Shown piece after piece: positions 1-6,568 of a stretch of 13,086 nt of DNA (the stretch's first letter is position 1; each line of letters begins with the position of its first letter). The notes beneath the pieces are model-generated. The model was given only the letters and a program-made list of their open reading frames with translations. It was not told where the DNA came from and did no database searches. Where the stretch lies: the NCBI GenBank assembly GCA_946223375.1, contig CAMICU010000086.1:1-13086 (forward strand). The letters run 5' to 3'. A program made the position numbers and the translations under genes. The DNA comes from an uncultured Stenotrophomonas sp. GTDB taxonomy: Bacteria; Pseudomonadota; Gammaproteobacteria; Xanthomonadales; Xanthomonadaceae.

Positions 1-1
1 G

Positions 2-52
2 CGTCACCCGAGCCGCTCCGAGCAGCTGCGCAGCTTCCTCGACATCGACTGA
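2..52 (+). CDS. C-terminal end of an unidentified gene (partial)
   Basis: The window opens inside a plus-strand frame that ends in RSEQLRSFLDID and a TGA at 50-52. Only 16 codons are visible, so the product cannot be named. Support for a real gene end is indirect: the frame is open from the first complete codon, the residues are charged and helical as in many C-termini, and a very strong intrinsic terminator begins 30 bases after the stop. Confidence 0.45.
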   Translation, partial: RHPSRSEQLRSFLDID

Positions 53-81
53 CCGTCGCGTCGTAGCAGCCGCAAAGAAAC

Positions 82-115
82 ACGACAAACCCCGCCGGAA
101 GGCGGGGTTTGTCGT
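82..115. terminator. Strong bidirectional intrinsic terminator
   Basis: A perfect 15-bp stem (82-96 with 101-115) closes on a GGAA tetraloop. The GC-rich centre CCCCGCC/GGCGGGG is flanked by AAA on the left and TTT on the right, so it can terminate transcription from either strand. It follows the upstream gene's stop by 30 bases and separates that gene from the tRNA. Confidence 0.9.
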
Positions 116-354
116 TGTATGCGGCAGATCGTCCCGCCGGACCGGAACGGCCAGCGCGCAGCCACCGTTGGCGGCGTGCGCGGATCTCGAGCGCTGATCC
201 CGCGCGCTGTGTTGCCACGTCCTCGTGTCGCCAAGTCCGGCGCCCACGCGAGCGCCCTGGCGTGCATTGCCGTCGGCGCACGCAGGTGGATTCCATGCCG
301 GAATGTCCTGCCGGGATGGCGCGGCGTGCAGCATCGAATCCAGACCGCCGGAGG

Positions 355-383
355 TAGCCGCCTACCATGCGCTCCACTACACT
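355..383 (+). promoter_or_regulatory. Possible promoter of tRNA-Ile2
   Basis: TACACT at 378-383 is a fair -10 hexamer. It would start transcription about 7 bases before the tRNA, followed by a GC-rich discriminator typical of stable-RNA promoters. The -35 position at 17-bp spacing (355-360, TAGCCG) matches the consensus poorly. Nothing else recognisable lies between the terminator and the tRNA. Confidence 0.3.
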
Positions 384-396
384 GTGCCGTCGCAAC

Positions 397-472
397 GGGC
401 CTATAGCTCAACGGTTAGAGCAGAGGACTCATAATCCTTTGGTTCCAGGTTCGAATCCTGGTGGGCCCACCA
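397..472 (+). tRNA. tRNA-Ile2 (anticodon CAT, lysidine-type)
   Basis: A complete 76-nt cloverleaf with an encoded CCA. The acceptor stem pairs 397-403 with 462-468, the D stem is GCTC/GAGC, and the T arm is CCAGG-TTCGAAT-CCTGG (445-461). The 7-base anticodon loop CTCATAA (428-434) has the anticodon CAT at 430-432. Three features point to isoleucine-2, read as AUA after TilS modifies C34 to lysidine, rather than elongator Met: the 8-base D loop, the GAGCAG and TTGGT segments, and the C4-G69 and C5-G68 pairs. Initiator Met is excluded by the paired first base. The 3' part, from the anticodon loop onward, is also the left attachment site of the island, so this intact tRNA is probably a hybrid with an element-supplied 3' end. 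Confidence 0.93.
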
Positions 473-597
473 AAAGTCTTTCAAATTCATGTTCTTATCA
501 TGCGGCTAACGTGAAAGGCTCCTGAAAATTCTCCCGAAAAATAGAGGGAGCTGCTGGCAGCAACGAGTCTATCCGCGCTCTGCAGAATGCGGACGCC
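428..597. repeat. Left direct repeat: attL core plus extended flank
   Basis: Positions 428-472 are identical to 4253-4297 over 45 bp. From 473 to 597 the match continues to 4298-4421 with about a dozen substitutions, mostly A on the left and G on the right, and one base of length difference. Similarity then stops abruptly. The flank contains a small hairpin, GCTGC-TG-GCAGC (550-561), in both copies. Confidence 0.93.
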
Positions 598-666
598 TTC
601 TTGTAGATTCCAACTTGAGACGCTGGAAGTGCGCTTCTTTCGCAAGCTCGCCGACAGGCGGAGCAG
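487..666 (-). pseudogene. Vestigial minus-strand frame beside the attL core
   Basis: Reading leftward from an in-frame TAA at 667-669, a frame stays open for about 59 codons and ends in GAFHVSRMIRT with its TGA at 487-489. It has no convincing start or ribosome binding site. The matching stretch of the right repeat keeps the same terminal codons and the stop at the same place, but a one-base difference breaks the frame in between. A gene whose 3' end abuts a tRNA att site is the usual place for an integrase, so this could be an integrase relic. I do not recognise the sequence as an integrase, and a chance frame is quite possible. Confidence 0.2.
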
Positions 667-1007
667 TTATTGGCTGACTCGGCATCGAAATTCTTAAGAC
701 AACCTTGGTGGGCCAATGCCAAGCGAGCTCCGGCAACACGACGAATCAGTCAGCTCCAACTTGGCGTGTCGTTGAGTTACGGAGAGGCCAACAGCAGATC
801 AATACAGAAATCGGTGCTCGCGCTTGGCTGCATTCGCTCTGGAGGGGCGGCTAAAGGCGCGACTTACGTGATCATCTGAGCCGTCGGCTCGCGATGAACG
901 AACCACCGTCAACCTTGTTGGGGGCATCAGGCGATTTCCGGCCATGAGCGGACGATGAAAAATGCAGAGGAGTAGTTGCCCATGCCATGAGGCTCTTCGA
1001 CACGGTG

Positions 1008-1035
1008 GTACATCCGAGAACAAGGCGTGATGTAC
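1008..1035. promoter_or_regulatory. Interrupted inverted repeat upstream of the KAP gene
   Basis: GTACATC (1008-1014) and GATGTAC (1029-1035) are perfect inverse copies separated by 14 bases, 57 bases before the KAP start codon. The spacing would place the half-sites on one face of the helix, as for a dimeric regulator. It could equally be a chance 7-bp match. Confidence 0.25.
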
Positions 1036-1080
1036 AGTTCAACAGCTAAGTGCGTCGGGACGCGTTGAGATAGGCGGCCA

Positions 1081-1086
1081 AGGGGA
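1081..1086 (+). promoter_or_regulatory. Ribosome binding site deciding the KAP start
   Basis: AGGGGA at 1081-1086 lies 6 bases before ATG 1093 and only 3 bases before an adjacent in-frame TTG at 1090. The spacing favours the ATG. Confidence 0.7.
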
Positions 1087-1092
1087 AATTTG

Positions 1093-4053
1093 ATGCCGGA
1101 ACAGAAGTCTGTGATGAAGATGCCAGAGTTTCTCGTTTTCGCGAAGGCGTTTGCCCTAGGCGTCATAGCCGCAGAGATAGCGCGCCTGTCTTTCTATGCT
1201 GGCCAGAGTCTGGCTCAAGAACTAGCCGATATCGACGGAATACTTATCCTAATCGCAGTTCTCGTGGCCGCGGTTGTATGCGTCATCTATGCTCTGAATC
1301 GTGGCGTTCCCGCCGCTGCGGCCCGACTAGGGAGAAGCCAGCGAATCGATCTTCTCCTTGCGATTGCCCTTGGAGTCGGCGCCAATGCGTTGATCGAACC
1401 GTGGTTGCGATCGGTGCATGAGCGTGTCCAAGTATCGGAGCCCTACGGGCCGGCTGTCATCCTTGCGATGCTACTCCTATTGCTGATATCACCTGTCGCA
1501 AGAGACTTTTTGTCTAGCTGGAGAAAAGAGTCCGCCCAGTTCTATTTCTTGGGGGACGAGGAGATAGAGAGCGAAGGTCAGGATGTCTTTTCCGTTGAGC
1601 CACAAGCGAAGCTATTCGCGGACGCCGTTCTGGCTAGTAAAGCTCATGCGGGCCTGGTCTTTGGCGTCGATGGACCCTGGGGGATTGGAAAGACGAGTTT
1701 CATCAACCTCGCCGAGTGTCATTGGACCAAGGCCGACGAAAATTCGGTAATCGTTTTTCGTTTCGAGCCATTGAGATATGCATCGGAACCGAACCTTGCC
1801 GAGCGATTCATTAGGGAGTTATCGGCTTCAATCCAGAAGCAAGTATTTGTTCCGGAGTTCCGGCCAGTGGCTTCCCGTTACTCCCGGATGCTTAAAGGAA
1901 AGGCGGATGTGTCGTTCCTGGGATTCAAATTGTCCTTGGAGCCTACCTCGGAGACCATCGATGAACTGTTGGAAGATATCGATGACGTGCTGAAGCGGAT
2001 AGGGAAGCGCCTGATCATTGTCATCGACGATCTGGATCGGCTCGAGGCAACCGCAGTCAATAACGTATTGTTCACAATCCGGCGTACCTTCAAGCTATCT
2101 CGGGCAACGTACATTCTCTGTTATGACACTGAAAAGCTGATCGGTGGGAGTGTCGACAGCGAACAGGCCCGTGAATTTTTAGAGAAATTCATAACGGTCA
2201 AGTTGAGTTTGTTCGTCGATAGTACAGCTCTCAAGAGGTTCCTAGAGCGCGACTGGAGTGGAGAACATGCTTCCCATTTGACAGTGCCGTCGGAGAGGGT
2301 CATGCAGTTGGCATCCTTGCTGACTGAGGTGAGCAATCTGCTCGCTGGAGAGAACGGTGCCAGCTACATGGCGCTATTAGGTGACCTTCGCAAGGTCAAG
2401 AGGTTCATCAATGCAGCCTTGTTTATGCGCCTCGGACAAACCGACCTCAGTAGTACTGATTTTAATGCCGAAGATCTGATCAACCTGATTCTTCTGCATC
2501 TGAACTACCCGGGGATATTCAGGAGGATTTACGTAGAGGAGACTGAGGGGCGCTCGGGAATGTTCGGCGTTAAGATAAACTCTGGAAAAAATGAGCCTAA
2601 GTACGTGAACTCGAGCGCGTTCACTGATTTCCTTGGAGGGCAGGCAGCTATCCCAAGATTTCTTCTGCGAAGGCTTTTCGACGTAGATGAAATGGCATTG
2701 AATGACCTGCGGCACGTGGATGAGGCCGAGCTGCGATCACGCGCTTGCTTCAATGAAGCTCGGAACAGGAATTTGGAAGCTTATCTAAAGCTGATAGTCC
2801 GATTCGTCATTCCCATCCCACAGAAGACATTTGTGCTATACCGGAACGCGGTTGATCGCGTGCGTCGTGGCGATTCGGTTGCTTCTGTATTGGAAAGTTC
2901 CAATTTTCAGCTTCGTTTGGTCGGAGAAGATCCGCATGATCATTTCTGGCGACTGTTAGTTCAACAATCGTATGAGCTTGAGCGACCAGTTGCAGATGAC
3001 GCAATCGACTGCTTGGTCAGGTATCTGCCGAAATATTCCGTAGTAGGTTTTGGTGAAGGCTTGAGGCAGAGGTCGATATTCTCGCTCTCTTTGCTAATGG
3101 ATCGCGCGGGTTGGGACCGGAAAGAAAGAAAGAAGTCCTCGTCTCAGCCTGGACAGGTGCTGGATATTGCCCATCGGATCTATGGCGAGAATATTTATCA
3201 AGGGCGAGGTCTCATTCGCACATTGGTATCGGAAGATCGCGGCGCCCTTGGATGGAACGACCTTATGCTGTTCAGATTGCTATGTTCTGCGGACCGCGGA
3301 GGGCAACTGCACAACCTAACGTCCGCGTTGCTACTGCATCAGAATCCGGCGGCATCAACAACGGGAGAAATCTCCAGGTTGGCGCAGGAAGGCATGCGTC
3401 CCCTCTCCCAGGCCGTATTCGCATTGTTCAAGAAGGAATATATCGATTCCGATATAAATTTTCTGGCGATAGTCGACGAAACTCCGGGCGAGCTGTTCAT
3501 GGGAGAGGGTTGCTTAAAGCCGCAAGGAGACGGGGTAGGCGAGGGAAAGCACTCGTCAGAGGATCGAATTTCCGGAGCGCGAACATCCGTAAAGAACTTT
3601 GTTATTTACCAGCTGAGTAATCGCAAACCTCCAACTGGATCGGGTGTCGGATGCGGACTCTATGACGAGATAGGCAGCAGTGACTCCGGTGAGATATCCA
3701 GAATCATGAATGAGTACATCTTCGGTGTCTGCTTCAACCCACTTCTTCGGGACGACAACATCTATCGCTTCTTGGACTATTGTCTTGCCAATCTGACCAG
3801 CGGATTCTTTACCGATGAAGACGGATACATTGCTACAGAAGCTGGTCTGACTGGTGGGTTAGATCCGATACATATGGCTGTTTACTGGCAAACCCATCGG
3901 GCATTGATCCTTCATGGCAATCCAGCCGCTGATGATCGGCGAGTGGTTACTGCTAACTACATCGCTTCCTATCGCGAGCATCTTCAATCAGTCATCGCAG
4001 TGCTTGACGACCTGAGTTTAAGTCCTCCTGACATGGACACTCGAGAGGCATAG
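1093..4053 (+). CDS. Membrane-anchored KAP-family P-loop NTPase, putative anti-phage protein
   Basis: A 986-residue protein, starting at ATG 1093 by ribosome-binding-site spacing. Four hydrophobic segments lie at the N-terminus (about 12-36, 49-68, 84-100 and 118-136), so it should sit in the inner membrane with the rest cytoplasmic. The KAP NTPase domain follows. Walker A is GPWGIGKT (194-201), Walker B is IIVIDDLDRL (308-317), FLEKFI is at 362-367 and the arginine-rich DLRKVKRFIN at 431-440. All are hallmarks of KAP proteins such as PifA, the F-plasmid T7 exclusion protein, and QatA. The remaining 540 or so residues match nothing I know and may be the sensor or effector part. It is the only intact gene of the island, its reading frame is undamaged, and it has no partner such as QatB, QatC or QatD. 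Phage defence is inferred from family and context; a housekeeping membrane role cannot be excluded. Confidence 0.9.
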   Translation: MPEQKSVMKMPEFLVFAKAFALGVIAAEIARLSFYAGQSLAQELADIDGILILIAVLVAAVVCVIYALNRGVPAAAARLGRSQRIDLLLAIALGVGANALIEPWLRSVHERVQVSEPYGPAVILAMLLLLLISPVARDFLSSWRKESAQFYFLGDEEIESEGQDVFSVEPQAKLFADAVLASKAHAGLVFGVDGPWGIGKTSFINLAECHWTKADENSVIVFRFEPLRYASEPNLAERFIRELSASIQKQVFVPEFRPVASRYSRMLKGKADVSFLGFKLSLEPTSETIDELLEDIDDVLKRIGKRLIIVIDDLDRLEATAVNNVLFTIRRTFKLSRATYILCYDTEKLIGGSVDSEQAREFLEKFITVKLSLFVDSTALKRFLERDWSGEHASHLTVPSERVMQLASLLTEVSNLLAGENGASYMALLGDLRKVKRFINAALFMRLGQTDLSSTDFNAEDLINLILLHLNYPGIFRRIYVEETEGRSGMFGVKINSGKNEPKYVNSSAFTDFLGGQAAIPRFLLRRLFDVDEMALNDLRHVDEAELRSRACFNEARNRNLEAYLKLIVRFVIPIPQKTFVLYRNAVDRVRRGDSVASVLESSNFQLRLVGEDPHDHFWRLLVQQSYELERPVADDAIDCLVRYLPKYSVVGFGEGLRQRSIFSLSLLMDRAGWDRKERKKSSSQPGQVLDIAHRIYGENIYQGRGLIRTLVSEDRGALGWNDLMLFRLLCSADRGGQLHNLTSALLLHQNPAASTTGEISRLAQEGMRPLSQAVFALFKKEYIDSDINFLAIVDETPGELFMGEGCLKPQGDGVGEGKHSSEDRISGARTSVKNFVIYQLSNRKPPTGSGVGCGLYDEIGSSDSGEISRIMNEYIFGVCFNPLLRDDNIYRFLDYCLANLTSGFFTDEDGYIATEAGLTGGLDPIHMAVYWQTHRALILHGNPAADDRRVVTANYIASYREHLQSVIAVLDDLSLSPPDMDTREA

Positions 4054-4122
4054 ATTTCTGACTTCTTCTCTGTCCGGTGGGTAATGAAGATGTGGGAAAT
4101 CGATGCTCTAATCGAAGAGTAA

Positions 4123-4208
4123 TCCCGAAATTTTCACGGGACTCGCCTCCCGAATAATGAGCGGCAAGCCATAGTGTGATGTGACCATATGCATTGCTTT
4201 TCCCGAAA
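4123..4208 (+). repeat. TCCCGAA(A/T) direct repeats inside the right end, candidate arm-type sites
   Basis: TCCCGAAA occurs at 4123-4130 and 4201-4208, and TCCCGAAT at 4148-4155. Each is followed by an AT-rich tail. The same octamer recurs in the repeat flanks at 532-539 and 4357-4364, giving an approximate consensus TCCCGAAWAWT around both tRNA cores. This region (4054-4252) between the KAP stop and the right att core has no gene. Short direct repeats flanking a core are how arm-type binding sites of tyrosine integrases appear; the role here is inferred. Confidence 0.45.
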
Positions 4209-4252
4209 ATTATGTGAGGCAAGTTGTTGATTGCTATCTAGAACCCATCTAT

Positions 4253-4421
4253 CTCATAATCCTTTGGTTCCAGGTTCGAATCCTGGTGGGCCCACCAGAA
4301 GTCTTTCAAGTTCATGCTCTTATCATGCGGCTAGCGTGAAAGGCTCCTGGGAATTCTCCCGAAAGTAGAGGGAGCTGCTGGCAGCAAGAAGTAGATCCGC
4401 GCTCTGCAGAGTGCGCACGCC
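4253..4421. repeat. Right direct repeat: attR core (tRNA-Ile2 3' fragment) plus flank
   Basis: Positions 4253-4297 exactly repeat the 3' 45 bases of the tRNA, from loop base 32 to CCA. The 5' half of the tRNA is absent, so this is not a functional tRNA. The following 124 bases resemble the sequence after the intact tRNA. This similarity beyond the core implies that what lies to the right was itself once the left end of a related element, or that both sides share ancestral tRNA-flanking DNA. Confidence 0.93.
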
Positions 4422-4440
4422 GCCTGGCCCCGGAATCAAA

Positions 4441-4462
4441 CCGGCTCGCGAAGCGAGTCCGG
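4441..4462 (-). terminator. Intrinsic terminator of the secreted-protein gene
   Basis: CCGG-CTCGC, loop GAA, GCGAG-T-CCGG forms a 9-bp stem with one bulged T. Read on the minus strand it begins 18 bases after the stop of the gene at 4480 and is followed by TTTGATT, a short T-rich tail. Confidence 0.6.
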
Positions 4463-4479
4463 CTTGGATGAGGGGGCGA

Positions 4480-4953
4480 TCACCGATTGGCTGCTGAGTC
4501 CGCGGCATGGGCGGCATCGTCCAGGGCCTTTCGAATGATGGCATCTTCCTGTGGCGAGAACCTTGGGCTGAGAAACTCGGCTTCCTGCTCGGTCAGCTCT
4601 CTGTACTGGTGTATCCGCCTGACGATGATGTGGTCGGAGGCGTAGTCAACAGTTGCTTGGATCTCGCGTAGTCCAGACAGCTTGGCCGGTCTGCGAAACA
4701 AGATTGTGTAGAAGTTCCGTGCGCGGGCATCGTTGCCGATGGCGAACGCCACCGGCAGGCGCTGTCGGGGACATGCGGTGGACGTGGCATCTTGGCCGTG
4801 CGGAGATGCGTCGACGAATATGAATGTGGTTATGGAATCATTGATGGGCGCCTTCAACTTTGAGAGCGCGCAGAAGTCGATCGATCCGCTGGCTGACGCG
4901 GTTGCAGGAATCAGAAAGAACAGCGTCAGCCAGCAGGCGTGCATCTTCTTCAT
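4480..4953 (-). CDS. Small secreted protein of unknown function
   Basis: A 157-residue protein starting at ATG 4953, chosen because GGGGAG lies just upstream and a clean signal peptide follows. KK at residues 2-3 leads into a hydrophobic core (about 7-16) and an ASA cleavage site at 19-21. The in-frame extension to 5031 lacks these features. The mature part of about 136 residues has two cysteines, C28 and C61, which could form one disulfide once exported. The C-terminus is charged and alanine-rich, probably helical. I do not recognise a family. It is oriented toward the island, and its base composition is intermediate between island and core. It may therefore be a host gene next to the tRNA or cargo of an older element. 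Confidence 0.75.
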   Translation of the reverse strand: MKKMHACWLTLFFLIPATASASGSIDFCALSKLKAPINDSITTFIFVDASPHGQDATSTACPRQRLPVAFAIGNDARARNFYTILFRRPAKLSGLREIQATVDYASDHIIVRRIHQYRELTEQEAEFLSPRFSPQEDAIIRKALDDAAHAADSAANR

Positions 4954-5302
4954 GTGGCTCCCCGCCCTCTGATAGATCGATCCTTGGGGCCGTTTATACT
5001 CCTGATCGGCAGTATCCCGCATGGAATGCAACCCACTTCATGCCGCTCGATCCTGGGTCCGCAGGCAAGGCGGCGTATACCGGGCCCTGTGGCAGGCTTC
5101 CCGACGAGCCAGACCCCATAGCAGGCATGCAGATGTCTCTTCGGGGCGGTAGTCGAAAGTGAGGCTGGTTTGCCAAGGATCTGTCCGGTCGTGCAAGTGC
5201 CGCTTCTATGGGGATGTTGCCGATGCAAGTCCGGAGCGTTCGTTTCGGCTATCCGTACCGGAACGATACGCACGCCGACCATGCCTGTAGGGAGTAACGG
5301 TA
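4954..5302. other. Intergenic region between divergent genes
   Basis: About 350 bases separate the minus-strand secreted protein from the plus-strand hydrolase. The stretch CGTTTATACT at 4991-5000 gives a TATACT on the plus strand and a TATAAA-like box on the minus strand, the latter well placed about 40 bases before the secreted-protein start. No good -35 box goes with either. Frames in this stretch lack ribosome binding sites and recognisable residues, so I assign no gene. Confidence 0.45.
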
Positions 5303-6568
5303 ATGCCGATCCGTCCGCTTGCAGACCGCCGCCGTTTCATTGCCGGGCTTGCCGCACTGGGGGCCGTCAGCGCGCTGCCGCCGGCGGTGGCGATGCCCGC
5401 TTCCTGCGCACAGCCGCATGCGCGTTCGTGGATTCCCGATGCGGAGCTGCTGGCCGATCTGCCGCGCATCATGCAGGCCTTCGCCGTGCCGGGTGTCGGC
5501 ATCGCGGTGGTCGAGGATGGCGCGGTGGCATGGAGCCGGGGCTTCGGCGTGGCGAATGCGCTGACCGGCGCGCCGGTGGAGGCGCGCACCGTGTTCGAGG
5601 ACGCGTCGCTGAGCAAGCCGGTGTTCGCCTACCTGGTGATGCAGCTGGTCGAGCAGGGACGGATCGAGCTGGACGTACCGCTGGTGCGCTACCGCCGCCC
5701 CGACTATCTCGGCGAGCATCCGTGGATCGATCGGATCACCACACGCGATGTGCTGCGGCATACCGCCGGGTTGCCGGACTGGCGTGCGACGCCGGCGACG
5801 GAGAAGCTGCTGCCGGCGGCCGAACCGGGTACGCGTATTGATTACTCGGGCGAGGCGTTCTTCTGGCTGCAGCTGGTGGTGGAGGCGATCACCGCGCAGA
5901 GTCTGGATGAGGCGATGCAGGAGAACCTGTTCGCCCCGGCCAACATGGGTGACAGCAGTTTCAGCTGGAACGCCGACCTGGCCGCGCGCTCGGTGCATGG
6001 ACACCGGGCGCATGATCGAACCGACGTCACCGCGCCGCGGCAGGTGCTGCGCGAGCAGTGGACGCTGGCGCAGCAGGTGGCCGACCGCTGGGGCAAGCCG
6101 CTGTCGGCATGGAAGTACGCCGATGCCGAGCGCGCGTTGCCCGAGGTGCTGGCGGTGGCCCCGGCGGGACTGGTGGCCTGGCCGGGCGATATCGTCGCCA
6201 ACGCGGCGGCCAGCCTGCGCACGACGGCGCAGGACTACGCCACCTTCCTGACCTTGATGACGGCACCGCGCCGGCGCGCCGCGTGGCAGATCAGCGACGC
6301 CGCACGGCAGGCGATGCTTACCCCGCAGATCAGCCTGCCCGGCCGCTGGACCGACAAGGGCCTGGGCTGGAACATGGAGCAGACGCGCGATGGCCCGCTG
6401 TTCTACCACTCGGGCAGCAACAGCGGCATCTTCAAGAATTTCGCGCTGGGCGACGCGTTGCGTGGCCGCGCCATCGTGGTGCTGACCAATGGCGGCAGCG
6501 GCGCATTCGTGCACCAGCGGGTGGTGCGCGCGGCGACCGGCCATGACCTGCTGTCACGCGATCTGTGA
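5303..6568 (+). CDS. Tat-exported serine hydrolase, class C beta-lactamase/transpeptidase fold
   Basis: A 421-residue protein with AGGGAG 8 bases before the ATG. DRRRFIAG (8-15), a hydrophobic stretch and AVA (28-30) form a twin-arginine signal peptide, so it should reach the periplasm already folded. The catalytic motifs of the serine beta-lactamase superfamily are in order: S102-L-S-K105 (SxxK, nucleophile and base), Y181-S-G183 in the YxN position, and H369-S-G371 in place of KTG. The HSG motif and FGVAN (81-85), RHTAGLPD (152-159) and WPGDIVANA (293-301) are typical of the broad 'beta-lactamase-related serine hydrolase' group (esterases, D-aminopeptidases, EstB-like). True AmpC usually has KTG and YAN, so antibiotic hydrolysis should not be assumed. 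The substrate is unknown. It converges on the MocR gene. Confidence 0.9.
   Translation: MPIRPLADRRRFIAGLAALGAVSALPPAVAMPASCAQPHARSWIPDAELLADLPRIMQAFAVPGVGIAVVEDGAVAWSRGFGVANALTGAPVEARTVFEDASLSKPVFAYLVMQLVEQGRIELDVPLVRYRRPDYLGEHPWIDRITTRDVLRHTAGLPDWRATPATEKLLPAAEPGTRIDYSGEAFFWLQLVVEAITAQSLDEAMQENLFAPANMGDSSFSWNADLAARSVHGHRAHDRTDVTAPRQVLREQWTLAQQVADRWGKPLSAWKYADAERALPEVLAVAPAGLVAWPGDIVANAAASLRTTAQDYATFLTLMTAPRRRAAWQISDAARQAMLTPQISLPGRWTDKGLGWNMEQTRDGPLFYHSGSNSGIFKNFALGDALRGRAIVVLTNGGSGAFVHQRVVRAATGHDLLSRDL

Larger units (their letters stand above)
598..1089. other. Island left interior without a recognisable gene
   Basis: These 492 bases lie between the extended left repeat and the KAP gene. 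I find no open frame with a ribosome binding site or family resemblance. Visible structures are a small hairpin, GAGCC-GTC-GGCTC, at 878-890 without a T tract, and an interrupted inverted repeat at 1008-1035. It may be long leader DNA of the KAP gene or eroded element sequence. No promoter with good -10 and -35 boxes stands out. Confidence 0.5.
428..4252 (+). mobile_element. Small tRNA-Ile2 genomic island, integrase-less, single KAP NTPase cargo
   Basis: A 3825-bp unit lies between two exact 45-bp copies of the tRNA 3' end (428-472 and 4253-4297). Sampled 60-base lines of the interior are about 43-50% GC, while the genes to the right are clearly GC-rich. This marks the segment as foreign. The only intact gene is the KAP NTPase. 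No tyrosine or serine recombinase, excisionase, transposase or conjugation gene is visible. A segment bounded by attL and attR without its own integrase fits a cis- or trans-mobilizable island, or an island that lost its integrase. The repeat starts in the anticodon loop, a usual crossover place for tRNA-targeting tyrosine recombinases. Confidence 0.85.

Noticed and set aside
498..722. Minus-strand frames at 498-722 and 4323-4544 that share the ending QEPFTLAA
   Set aside because: The shared ending only reflects the duplicated flank. The frames diverge upstream because of a one-base difference and have no ribosome binding site. The second overlaps the secreted-protein gene in another frame.
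1090..1092. TTG at 1090 as the KAP start codon
   Set aside because: It is only 3 bases from the AGGGGA ribosome binding site. The adjacent ATG at 1093 has better spacing and is a better codon.
4253..4297. A second tRNA gene
   Set aside because: Only the anticodon loop, the T arm and the 3' acceptor strand are present. The 5' acceptor strand, D arm and 5' side of the anticodon stem are missing, so it is an attachment-site remnant.
5249..6544. Long minus-strand frame (431 codons) opposite the serine hydrolase
   Set aside because: It is a shadow in GC-rich DNA. The plus-strand frame has all catalytic motifs and a signal peptide, while the antisense product is arginine- and histidine-rich without any domain.
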